This document shows positions 1 to 7,358 of a DNA stretch of 34,677 nt, piece after piece. The translations under genes and the position numbers were made by a program. The DNA is from an uncultured Desulfobacterales bacterium. Lineage in GTDB: Bacteria > Desulfobacterota > Desulfobacteria > Desulfobacterales > JAHEIW01. The stretch is taken from positions 1 through 34,677 of the forward strand of contig CAMYLV010000025.1 in assembly GCA_947259495.1 (NCBI GenBank), in the 5' to 3' direction. Positions within the stretch are counted from its first letter, which is position 1. Every line of letters begins with the position of its first letter. The notes below the pieces were generated by a model. It made no database searches, was not told the DNA's origin, and saw nothing but the letters and a program-made list of their open reading frames with translations.

Positions 1-703
1 CAACCAGGGCGTTGAGACTGTAGCCGGTGGTGTTTTTAATTTTAAATTTCTGCCGAATGCGTTCTGCCAGCGGAGTGTTGGCGCACACCGCTTCGGCCAA
101 CTGTTGAATGCTGTCCATCAGCGCTGGGTGTGTTTGTTTAAAATGCGTGCGGCTTTTCTCGTCAGCGGTATCGAGCAGGGTTCCATCATGCAACAGAATC
201 CGCATGCTGTGAATGGTCTGGTAGCTGTTCTGGGTCACGCCGCAGCACATCCCGCTGGCATTGTTGGCGGCAATGCCCCCGATCATTGCGGAATTGATGG
301 ATGCCGGGTCAGGACCGATTTTGCGGCCGAAAGGCGCCAGATAGCGATTGGCCTGTCCACCGATGACACCGGGCTGCAGACGGATGCGATTGCCGTTGTC
401 CAGGATTTCGCAAGCGTTCCAGTTGCCGCCGCAGAGGACTAAAACAGAATCGGTGATGGCCTGGCCCGAGAGACTGGTGCCGGCAGCCCGAAAGGTCAGG
501 GGGATATTGCGTTGATCGGCCGTCTGTAGAATCCGGGAAACCTCTGTTTCGGAATCGGCTTTGATAACGATTTTGGGTATCAGCCGATAAAAACTGGCAT
601 CTGTGCCGTAGGTCAGCGTGCGCAGCGGATCGGTGAACAGCCTTTGGTCGGGAATAAATGCGCTCAGATCGTCGTAGAATTGGCGGTAATTTTCAGTTAA
701 CAT
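1..703 (-). CDS. FAD-linked oxidase, D-lactate dehydrogenase type (partial)
   Basis: The gene starts at the ATG at 703 and is cut by the left edge, so only about 234 N-terminal residues are visible. They form a PCMH-type FAD-binding domain: GTSLSGQA at residues 75-82, GPDP at 130-133 and GGIAANNASG at 142-151 are the usual FAD pyrophosphate and flavin contact segments. The N-terminus resembles the long bacterial D-lactate dehydrogenases that carry a C-terminal Fe-S domain, but that part lies outside the window, so full length and Fe-S content are inference. The start lies 7 bases after the lutC stop, so the gene is almost certainly the fourth gene of the lactate operon. It would oxidise D-lactate (or a related 2-hydroxy acid such as glycolate) to the keto acid. 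A glycolate-oxidase GlcD-like role cannot be excluded. Confidence 0.85.
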   Translation of the reverse strand, partial: MLTENYRQFYDDLSAFIPDQRLFTDPLRTLTYGTDASFYRLIPKIVIKADSETEVSRILQTADQRNIPLTFRAAGTSLSGQAITDSVLVLCGGNWNACEILDNGNRIRLQPGVIGGQANRYLAPFGRKIGPDPASINSAMIGGIAANNASGMCCGVTQNSYQTIHSMRILLHDGTLLDTADEKSRTHFKQTHPALMDSIQQLAEAVCANTPLAERIRQKFKIKNTTGYSLNALV

Positions 704-710
704 GGGTTTT

Positions 711-1379
711 TTATTCATCCTTGAGGATCAGAACGATCAGTTCCTTGGGCCCGTGTACGCCAAAAGCCAGTGTTAATTCGATGTCCGCTGTTTTGGAAGG
801 GCCGGATATCAACACCACATTTGTCGGCATTTTTTGGGCCCAATCTTCAGCCTGAATGGCCTCGGAAAATGTGGTGTAGATTTTAGCTGCCTGTAAAATG
901 GCGATGTGAATGGGCGGCACCAGCGACATCAGGCGCGGCTCTTTTTCATCGGGCCACAGAATCACCGCACCGGTTTCGGCAATACCGCCGACAGTCGACG
1001 TGACGGCCGCATCGATGTCAAAGAGTTGTTCCTTAAAATTTTCGATATTGTCTTTATAGCTGACCAATTCGGGCAATCTTTCGGGCTCTTCCGCCCATGC
1101 CTTTTGTACTTCGCTCCCGACGGGTGTGCCCGGAGCGTAGAGCAACGTCTTGAGGTCCCGCTTTTTTAAAATTTTTTTCAAAAGCTTTGTCCAATCCCGG
1201 GCCGCTACGACATGCACCTCGGTTCGCACCGCTTCCATATGTGCTTTGAGCGTTTCAATTTTTTGAGGCGGAGTGAGTAATTCCACCGGCAGGTCAGCCA
1301 TCTCAGGGGTGTCCACCGGTTGCTGTTGGGTGGCCGCATGCAGTCGCTTTAGAATTTGAGCACGCGAAGCGTCATTCAT
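711..1379 (-). CDS. lutC: LutC-like lactate utilization protein (LUD domain)
   Basis: This encodes 222 residues of the LUD superfamily, the small subunit of the LutABC L-lactate-oxidising complex. The glycine-rich segment TVGGIAETGAVIL (about residues 128-140) and the C-terminal GPSKTADIE block followed by GVHGPKEL are typical of the family. I chose the ATG at 1379 rather than an upstream in-frame ATG at 1427, because a good Shine-Dalgarno (GGAAGG) precedes it and the upstream extension would read deep inside lutB. The start overlaps the end of lutB by 8 bases, indicating translational coupling. The oxidase gene begins 7 bases after its stop. Its exact enzymatic contribution within LutABC is not settled in the literature. 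Confidence 0.9.
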   Translation of the reverse strand: MNDASRAQILKRLHAATQQQPVDTPEMADLPVELLTPPQKIETLKAHMEAVRTEVHVVAARDWTKLLKKILKKRDLKTLLYAPGTPVGSEVQKAWAEEPERLPELVSYKDNIENFKEQLFDIDAAVTSTVGGIAETGAVILWPDEKEPRLMSLVPPIHIAILQAAKIYTTFSEAIQAEDWAQKMPTNVVLISGPSKTADIELTLAFGVHGPKELIVLILKDE

Positions 1380-2802
1380 CCTGAATTCCTTCCTCATCAA
1401 CCAGTTGATGCAGGCTTTTGGGTGCAAATTTGGGTGCGGTCCGATAGCGCGTCCACTGCTTTAACGGACCGATTTTGGGAATTTTGGCGCCCAAGCGGCT
1501 CATTATTTTGTTTCCGATGGCATTGATGTGCGGGTGGGTGTTCATCATTTCCCAGCCTTTCCAGCCGATGGTTTCAATTACATTTTTTTTGTAGCCGCCA
1601 TCTTTAACCGTCGCAATAGAACCGCTTGCATAACTTTCATTGCGCAGTCGGCGCAGCAATTGCGGGATGGGTATCTTAACCGGGCAGACTTCGGCGCAGG
1701 CCTCACACAGGCTGGATGCCGTTGCCAGTTCGCCGGCTTTCTTTAAGCCTTCAATCTGAGGGTTTAAAATTTTGCCGATCGGCCCGGGATAAACAAATCC
1801 GTAGGCGTGTCCACCGATGCGGGTGTACACCGGACAATGATTCAAGCAGGTGCCGCAGCGAATACATTGCAGCGTTTGGCGCAGTTGCGGGTCGGCCAAT
1901 ATTTCAGAGCGGCCATTGTCCAGGATGATGAGGTGGACTTCTTTGGGCCCGTCTTTTTCACCCGGCTTGCGCGCCGAAGTAATCATATTCACATAGGTGG
2001 TGATCAGCTGTCCGGTGGCCGAACCGGTCAGCAGTCGCAGCATGGGGGGGATATCGGCTAATTTTTCAACAACTTTCTCCAATCCCATCACCGCGATATG
2101 AACCGGTGGCACCGTAGTACTCATACGGCCATTGCCCTCGTTTTCAACCAGGCAGAGGGTGCCGGTTTCCGCCACGGCGAAATTAACGCCGCTCAGGCCG
2201 ACCTGAGCATTAAAAAATTTTTGCCGCAGGATGCGGCGGGCAATGGCATTGAGTTCCTCGACTTTCTCGGTATAGGGCGTATCGGCCAGTTTTTGGTGAA
2301 AAATCTCGGCAATCTGTTGTTTATTTTTGTGGATGGCCGGCACGATGATGTGAGAAGGCTTCTCATCGTTTAATTGGATGATGAATTCGCCCAGATCCGT
2401 TTCGACCACTTCAATCTTATTTTGTTGTAAAAATTCATTCAGCCCCATTTCTTCGGAAACCATTGACTTGCCTTTTACCAGGCGGGTGGCTTGATGCGCG
2501 TTCATGATGCGCAAAACCTGTTGATTGGCTTCAATAGTGGTTTCAGCCCAATGAACCTGAATACCATTCCGGGTGCATTTTTCTTCAAGCTCTTCGAGCA
2601 ACTGCGGTAGTTGGCTCAGGACGCGGCGTTTGATGGCATTTCCGACCTGCCGCAGTTGTTCGGTTTTGCTTTCATCTGAAAAAATCTGCTTGCGCTTGAG
2701 AATAAAGTTGCCCATGGCAAACTTGAAATTTTTGCGCAGCTGCTTATCGTTCAACGCCCGGGAAACGTTTTGCTGAAAATTGGGTCCGGTATCATTTGAC
2801 AT
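1372..2802 (-). CDS. lutB: LutB-like iron-sulfur lactate utilization protein
   Basis: This 476-residue protein is the large Fe-S subunit of the LutABC (YkgEFG) lactate oxidation complex, which converts L-lactate to pyruvate and passes electrons on. An N-terminal LUD domain occupies roughly residues 70-300, including AETGTLCLVENEGN. Two ferredoxin-type cluster motifs follow: CIRCGTCLNHCP starting at Cys313 and CEACAEVCP starting at Cys366, enough for two [4Fe-4S] clusters. Length fits the family. The ATG at 2802 is preceded by GGGAGAG and overlaps the lutA stop by 11 bases; the 3' end overlaps lutC by 8 bases. This packing suggests equimolar production of the three subunits. No odd residues were seen. 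Confidence 0.93.
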   Translation of the reverse strand: MSNDTGPNFQQNVSRALNDKQLRKNFKFAMGNFILKRKQIFSDESKTEQLRQVGNAIKRRVLSQLPQLLEELEEKCTRNGIQVHWAETTIEANQQVLRIMNAHQATRLVKGKSMVSEEMGLNEFLQQNKIEVVETDLGEFIIQLNDEKPSHIIVPAIHKNKQQIAEIFHQKLADTPYTEKVEELNAIARRILRQKFFNAQVGLSGVNFAVAETGTLCLVENEGNGRMSTTVPPVHIAVMGLEKVVEKLADIPPMLRLLTGSATGQLITTYVNMITSARKPGEKDGPKEVHLIILDNGRSEILADPQLRQTLQCIRCGTCLNHCPVYTRIGGHAYGFVYPGPIGKILNPQIEGLKKAGELATASSLCEACAEVCPVKIPIPQLLRRLRNESYASGSIATVKDGGYKKNVIETIGWKGWEMMNTHPHINAIGNKIMSRLGAKIPKIGPLKQWTRYRTAPKFAPKSLHQLVDEEGIQDE

Positions 2803-3547
2803 GGGTTCTCTCCCAGATAAATTCGGCCAGGTGTTGACTGCGCACGGGTACCTTTTGATAATCCATCGCCCCGCTGATATTCATCAGGCACCCACAATCT
2901 CCGGCCAGCAAACGTTCGGCACCGGTCTGCCGGGCGTCGGCAACTTTATCGCTCACCATGGCACCGGAGATATTCGGCTGCTTAATGGCAAAGGTCCCCC
3001 CGAATCCGCAACACTCATGTTCGTTTTGCAGCTCAACCAACTCGACATTTTGCAGCTGACGGATGAGCGATTTTGAATATTCGATGATGTGCATTTCCCT
3101 TAAGGCATGGCACGACGAATGCCAGGTGACTTTGATGGGTTGCCCGCGGTCCGCCAATTTTATTTTTAGCGTGCGCACCAAAAATTCGGAAAGCTCGACA
3201 ATTCGATTTGAGAATTGTTGAATCAATTCCAGATTCGCATCGCCTTCAAATAACAGCGGATAATGATGTTTCATCATTGCGGCGCAGGATCCGGAAGGCA
3301 CCACGATGGGATAGTTTGCGGTAAACAATCGGACTTGTGTCAGGGCGACCTTTCGGGCTTCTTTTGGAAAACCGGAATTATAGGCGGGCTGTCCGCAACA
3401 GCTCTGTTCGCGCGGGAAGATGGCCTGGACGCCTTCGCGCTGGATCAGTTTGAGTCCCGCCAGTCCGGCCTCAGGATAAATCGTGTCCATCAGGCAGGTA
3501 CCGAAGTAATACACTTTTTCGGGTTTTTGGGGGTCGTGTGACATCAT
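2792..3547 (-). CDS. lutA: LutA-like (Fe-S)-binding oxidoreductase, CCG domain
   Basis: This 251-residue protein has two cysteine-rich CCG domains, the layout of LutA/YkgE and of the heterodisulfide-reductase subunit D fold. The first has YYFGTCLMD near residue 13 and SCCGQPAYNSG near residue 49; the second has HSSCH near residue 140 and ECCGFGGTF near residue 180, followed by GDCGC. In this family such motifs bind [4Fe-4S] clusters and take part in electron transfer to a quinone or soluble carrier. It is the first gene of the minus-strand operon. Two adjacent ATGs (3547 and 3544) are possible; a modest GGTAAG lies upstream. An extended -10 promoter and a repeated 9-mer lie in the leader. Confidence 0.92.
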   Translation of the reverse strand: MMSHDPQKPEKVYYFGTCLMDTIYPEAGLAGLKLIQREGVQAIFPREQSCCGQPAYNSGFPKEARKVALTQVRLFTANYPIVVPSGSCAAMMKHHYPLLFEGDANLELIQQFSNRIVELSEFLVRTLKIKLADRGQPIKVTWHSSCHALREMHIIEYSKSLIRQLQNVELVELQNEHECCGFGGTFAIKQPNISGAMVSDKVADARQTGAERLLAGDCGCLMNISGAMDYQKVPVRSQHLAEFIWERTHVK

Positions 3548-3847
3548 CGCTTACCAGTTGACATTGTTGTTTTAACGATTAGAAATTATAACAGCCATAA
3601 TCTATTAACGATTTACCGTTGCGGCAAATATAAATTTACCGGATTTGCTTAAAGACACCATAAATCCGGATTGGATTTGCGGTCAACCCCAAAATGTTTC
3701 TTTATACCAGTGTGGGCGCATTATCACCTGAATTTTACTCGAAAATTGGTGAGAATCAGATTTTATCATCGCCTAAAAAGTGGTATGGGAGTTGCAGACT
3801 GTTTAAGTGATTGGGTGAGCGCTCGTTTAATAAAAAGGAGGATAAAA
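3548..3847. other. Divergent intergenic region between lutA and the stress protein gene
   Basis: This 300-base AT-rich gap holds no credible gene. It contains the candidate lut promoter, the TTAACGATT pair, an AACG-ATTTAC-CGTT inverted repeat at 3607-3620, and an imperfect hairpin at 3725-3751 (CACC..AATTTT / AAAATT..GGTG) on the side that leads into the stress protein gene. An in-frame ATG at 3671 upstream of the stress protein has no ribosome site and is not used here. Confidence 0.4.
3585..3593 (-). promoter_or_regulatory. Candidate extended -10 promoter of the lut operon
   Basis: On the minus strand the sequence TGTTATAAT is a perfect extended -10 element (TGnTATAAT), about 38 bases upstream of the lutA start. 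No good -35 lies 17 bases upstream, which an extended -10 can compensate for. Two copies of TTAACGATT (3572-3580 and 3605-3613) flank it. Confidence 0.45.
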
Positions 3848-4369
3848 ATGGTTCCCGACATTAAGAAGATCTTATTTACCACCAATCTTTCCCCGAACGC
3901 CCGTAAGGCTTTTGATTATGCGGTCAGCCTTGCGGACCGCTACGGAGCGGTTATTACGGTTCTTCACGTTATGGAAGAGGTGTCGCATTCTTCGGATGTG
4001 CATATAAAGTCTTTTTTGGGTGAAGAAAAGTGGCAGTTTCTACAGGAAGCCCACGAGCAAGAAGCCAAACAGATTCTGATCGGCAAACGCAGGGAAGGCG
4101 CGATGATAAAAGAGGCGCTGGAAGAGTTTTGTGCGTCCGCTCAAAAAGATCATGATGAGTGCGAGTTTATGACCGATGAAACCATTGTGACCCGGGGCAA
4201 TATTGTGGACGAAATATTAGCTGTCAGTCGCGATAAAGGATGCGATATAATCGTGATGGGGTATCATGATCGCGGTAAATGGGGAGAGGCCGTCTTGGGC
4301 AGTACGACGCGCCGTGTATTGCGGCGGAGCAACATACCGGTCATGCTGGTGCGCTTGCCCGAAGCTTAA
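3848..4369 (+). CDS. Universal stress protein (UspA family)
   Basis: This encodes a 173-residue cytoplasmic UspA-fold protein. The N-terminus (IKKILFTTNLSPNARKAFDYA) is the usual first strand and helix with the conserved Asp shifted to Asn. The C-terminal nucleotide loop normally reads G-2x-G-9x-G(S/T); here it is Gly138-2x-Asp141-9x-Gly151-Ser152, so the middle glycine is replaced by aspartate, while the following RRSNIPVMLV strand is normal. At 173 residues it is longer than typical single-domain Usp proteins (about 140-150), owing to an insertion around residues 50-95 that is rich in Glu, Gln and Lys. The ATG at 3848 has a textbook AAGGAGG site 8 bases upstream. Family members act in stress survival by nucleotide or protein binding; the specific role is unknown. 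Confidence 0.9.
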   Translation: MVPDIKKILFTTNLSPNARKAFDYAVSLADRYGAVITVLHVMEEVSHSSDVHIKSFLGEEKWQFLQEAHEQEAKQILIGKRREGAMIKEALEEFCASAQKDHDECEFMTDETIVTRGNIVDEILAVSRDKGCDIIVMGYHDRGKWGEAVLGSTTRRVLRRSNIPVMLVRLPEA

Positions 4370-4801
4370 TACCAGAATCTTGCATGAAAATTAATGAGAA
4401 TATGAAAGTCTCCGACTTGTCCGCCTCTGGAGGACTCGTGCAAAGTTCTGGCAGTAATAAGCTAATTACATACAGGATTGTATCAAAATTGGTACAATTG
4501 GATACTTTATGGATTCCGGATGCTTCCTATCCTCTCCTTTAAACCTTCGTTTCAAACTGGATACATGTCTTCTTTTTGATACGCATTTATCATGACGTCT
4601 CGCGCTTTTCCACAACAACTCTTATCATAGGAAATTTTATCTATATGAAAATATTATGAATATAACTGTACTTGGCAGGCAGGGCCCTTTGCGGGAGTTG
4701 CTGATCGACCGGAAATATCTGGCATAAAATTCGCTAAGAAAAAGAGACAGAGCGGACGCCAGATTTCCAGAAAACCCCATCAACTTAAAAGCGAGGCTGC
4801 C
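4370..4801. other. Long intergenic region upstream of the acyl-CoA ligase operon
   Basis: These 432 bases contain no convincing gene; a 52-codon reading frame from 4384 to 4542 has no ribosome site and no recognisable similarity. The main structure is a cluster of ATTG/GATAC words at 4477-4505, with further GATAC copies near 4560 and 4578. No clear terminator for the stress protein gene was seen. The region probably carries the promoter for the operon starting at 4802, but I cannot assign a -35/-10 pair with confidence. Confidence 0.4.
4477..4505. promoter_or_regulatory. Candidate operator: three phased repeats and a palindrome
   Basis: ATTGTATC (4477-4484), ATTGGTAC (4488-4495) and ATTGGATAC (4497-4505) are spaced 11 and 9 bases apart, close to one helical turn. 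The same stretch is an imperfect palindrome with GTATC (4480-4484) and GATAC (4501-4505) as outer arms. This is a plausible repressor or activator site about 300 bases before the acyl-CoA ligase gene; no regulator gene is nearby. Confidence 0.3.
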
Positions 4802-6328
4802 ATGAATATTGGATTACTTTTTTCGCGACATGCCAAATATCGCCCCAACCATCTTGCCGTTGTTTTTGAGGATCAGCGGCTGACCTGGCTTGAATTTAAC
4901 AAACAAATTAATCGCCTGGCCAATGCCTTTACCCATCTGGGTATTCAAAAGGGTGATAAGGTAGCCACAATTTTGCCCAATTGCTTAGAATTGTTGGAAG
5001 TCTACTGGGCGGCAGCTAAAATTGGTGCGGTCGTAGTGCCATCCAGTACGCTCCTGCTTGAACCAGCCATGAAAACCTTACTGAATGATTCGGATACCGT
5101 CCTGCTGGTGACCAACTCTGAGTTCGTCGATAAAATCGATTCGATTAAGCCTGAGCTGCAGGCCATACCGGCTGATCGCTATGTCCTTACAGATTATTCC
5201 GGCCAGAAAGGCTATCGCGATTATACCGATTTAAAAACAGCCGCCAGTGATCAAAATCCGGAGGGTATGGTCATCACTGATGATGACCCCTTTAATATCA
5301 TGTACAGCAGCGGGACCACCGGGTTGCCCAAAGGCATTGTTCACACCCATCGGATAAGAGCTGCTTATGGGACCTCATTTGCGGCCGCCTATCGCATGAC
5401 TCCCGAAAGCGTTACCATGCATGCCGGTGCGATCGTCTTCAATGGTGCATTTGTTGATCTGATGCCCACGATGTTTGTCGGGGCAACGTATATCCTGTTG
5501 AGCCAGTTTGACCCCGATAGCTATATTGAAACCATTGAACGCGAAAAAGTCACCCATGTCATGTTGGTGCCCGCCCAGATCATTGCCATACTGAATGCCC
5601 CCAATTTTTCATCAAAAGCACTGCAATCCCTTGAGATGATCCTTTCCCTCGGCGCGCCTTTACTTAAAGAGCACAAAGATGAACTCAACAAACGATTACC
5701 CGGTAGATTCTATGAACTATATGGCCTGACCGAGGGGTTTGTTACCGTTCTTGACAAAGAAGATTATGCCGCCAAACCGGACTCGGTCGGCGTACCCCCT
5801 CCTTTTTTTGAAATGAAAATTTTGGATGAAAACGGAAACGAAGTACCGACCGGTGAAGTCGGCGAAATCTGCGGAAAAGGACCGATTCTCATGCCGGGTT
5901 ATTACAAACGTCCGGATCTAACAGCCGCAGCCCTCAAAGATGGGTGGCTGCATTCAGGAGACCTGGGATATGTCGATGAAGACGGCTTCCTGTATCTGGT
6001 GGACCGCATGAAGGATATGATCATCTCCGGTGGCGTAAATGTGTATCCGCGGGATATTGAAGAAATCGTGGCACAACATCCGGAAGTCAAAGAGGTGGCC
6101 GTTTTGGGCATCCCTCATGAAAAATGGGGTGAAACACCACTGGCCGCCGTTATTTTACACAAACCGGGCAGTATTGCAGCCGAAGCGCTGCGGGATTGGA
6201 TCAATGCGCGGGTTGCCGCCAAATTCCAACGGGTGCATGATGTTGTGGTCATGGAAGATTTCCCCCGCAATGTGGCCGGCAAAACGCTCAAACGCGTCAT
6301 GCGGGATGATTATAGCAAAGGAAAATAG
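4802..6328 (+). CDS. AMP-dependent acyl-CoA ligase
   Basis: This is a 508-residue ANL-superfamily enzyme that activates a carboxylic acid with ATP to an acyl-AMP and then to the CoA thioester. The core motifs are all intact: SSGTTGLPKG at residues 169-178, YGLTEG at 307-312, HSGDLGYVDEDGFLYLVDR near residue 385 with the hinge, GGVNVYPRDIEE, and the C-terminal catalytic lysine Lys494 in AGKTLKR. Length suits medium- or long-chain fatty-acyl or aryl-CoA ligases. The substrate cannot be read from sequence. It heads a plus-strand operon with a hydrolase, a thiolase and a DUF35 protein, which points to thiolytic breakdown of the acid it activates. The ATG at 4802 follows a GCGAGG site. Confidence 0.93.
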   Translation: MNIGLLFSRHAKYRPNHLAVVFEDQRLTWLEFNKQINRLANAFTHLGIQKGDKVATILPNCLELLEVYWAAAKIGAVVVPSSTLLLEPAMKTLLNDSDTVLLVTNSEFVDKIDSIKPELQAIPADRYVLTDYSGQKGYRDYTDLKTAASDQNPEGMVITDDDPFNIMYSSGTTGLPKGIVHTHRIRAAYGTSFAAAYRMTPESVTMHAGAIVFNGAFVDLMPTMFVGATYILLSQFDPDSYIETIEREKVTHVMLVPAQIIAILNAPNFSSKALQSLEMILSLGAPLLKEHKDELNKRLPGRFYELYGLTEGFVTVLDKEDYAAKPDSVGVPPPFFEMKILDENGNEVPTGEVGEICGKGPILMPGYYKRPDLTAAALKDGWLHSGDLGYVDEDGFLYLVDRMKDMIISGGVNVYPRDIEEIVAQHPEVKEVAVLGIPHEKWGETPLAAVILHKPGSIAAEALRDWINARVAAKFQRVHDVVVMEDFPRNVAGKTLKRVMRDDYSKGK

Positions 6329-6368
6329 CGTTTTCCTTAATGTTACGTCTAAGAAAAGAGGCAGGGAT

Positions 6369-6413
6369 ATGAAGATAAAGTATATTGCAGGGCTGGTTCT
6401 ATTTGCGATATAG
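6369..6413 (+). CDS. 14-codon mini-ORF between ligase and hydrolase genes
   Basis: A short reading frame with the product MKIKYIAGLVLFAI starts 8 bases after a GAGGCAGG ribosome-type site and stops 12 bases before the hydrolase start. It looks like the beginning of a membrane or signal segment that ends abruptly. It could be a translated leader that couples ribosomes to the next gene, the relic of a lost gene whose signal peptide remains, or chance. Nothing in the sequence decides between these. Confidence 0.25.
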   Translation: MKIKYIAGLVLFAI

Positions 6414-6425
6414 GAAGATAAATCA

Positions 6426-7283
6426 ATGCCAGAACCGCTAATGAAAATGGTCAAAGGTGATGGAGTGGGGATCAATTTGGCTGTGTGGGAAGGAGACGGC
6501 AAACCCATTCTGTGTATTCACGGCATTACCGCCAACTGTCGCTGCTGGGATATATTCGCCGCAGCACTGGCGCCGCAAAATCATGTGATGGCGATGGATT
6601 TGCGCGGCAGGGGCCGCTCCGACAGGCCCGCTAAGGGCTATTCTCTCGATCATCACATCCGGGATATGAATTGCCTGATGGATGATCTAAACATTGATCA
6701 GGCGATCATTATGGGACATTCACTGGGTGCATTTATAGGGCTGATATTTGCAGCCGAATACCCGCAGCGCACTGAGCGGTTGATTTTGGTCGACGGTGGT
6801 GGTGATCTTTCCAAAGAACAGATGGACAAGGTTTTTATTGGAATTAAACCGGCCCTGGATCGTCTGGAGATGGTTTTCCCATCCGAGGAGGCCTATTTGC
6901 AAAAGATGCGCGCGGCGCCCTATATCCAGCCCTGGTCGCCGGTAATCGAGGCCTATTATCGCTATGAAATCGAACCCACAGAAGGCGGGGTCCATACGAA
7001 TATTCAACCGGCGCATATTCAGGAGGAGTCAGACAACATCCGCAAAGTAGCCTGCGCCACCTTCTATCCTAAAGTGAATTGTAAGGTCTTAATCCTGCGG
7101 GCGCCCAGAGGACTTTTAAGTCAGGAAGATATTTTGCTGCCCGAAGACGTGATCGATAAAATGATGGCTGAAATTCCAGATGTCAGACGCTTTGAGGTGG
7201 AAGGCCTAAACCATTACGGCATCGTATTCCAGCCCCATGAGGCCAGAGATCGGGCTGTCCGGGAGTTTTTAAAAGAGAATTAA
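6426..7283 (+). CDS. Alpha/beta hydrolase
   Basis: This 285-residue alpha/beta-hydrolase-fold protein has no signal peptide and should be cytoplasmic. The oxyanion-hole segment CIHGITAN lies near residue 30, the nucleophile elbow GHSLGA places the catalytic Ser at residue 99, and the C-terminal GLNHYG gives His263; the acid is probably one of the Asp residues near 235-245. MDLRGRGRSDRP is a typical strand-4 turn. The family covers esterases, C-C bond hydrolases and thioesterases. Its position between an acyl-CoA ligase and a thiolase suggests cleavage of an ester, a lactone or a 1,3-diketone generated in the same pathway, which is inference. The start has only a weak GGAAGATAAA site; the 14-codon frame just upstream may aid initiation. 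Confidence 0.88.
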   Translation: MPEPLMKMVKGDGVGINLAVWEGDGKPILCIHGITANCRCWDIFAAALAPQNHVMAMDLRGRGRSDRPAKGYSLDHHIRDMNCLMDDLNIDQAIIMGHSLGAFIGLIFAAEYPQRTERLILVDGGGDLSKEQMDKVFIGIKPALDRLEMVFPSEEAYLQKMRAAPYIQPWSPVIEAYYRYEIEPTEGGVHTNIQPAHIQEESDNIRKVACATFYPKVNCKVLILRAPRGLLSQEDILLPEDVIDKMMAEIPDVRRFEVEGLNHYGIVFQPHEARDRAVREFLKEN

Positions 7284-7358
7284 CGCCGCTCCCGCAGAAG
7301 TGCTTTTTCTGGTTGGTATTAATTGGTAAGCCTAATTTGTAGAATACGGGAGAAATCA

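Noticed and set aside
3671-3847. An N-terminal extension of the stress protein from the ATG at 3671
   Set aside because: The extension is unlike any Usp N-terminus, and a textbook ribosome site precedes the ATG at 3848.
4279-4542. An 87-codon frame running from inside the stress protein gene into the gap
   Set aside because: It is out of frame with the stress protein over its first third, and the remainder has no ribosome site or similarity.
4675-4700. A possible sigma-54 promoter (TTGGCAGG ... TTTGC)
   Set aside because: The GG and GC elements are 15 bases apart instead of the required 10.
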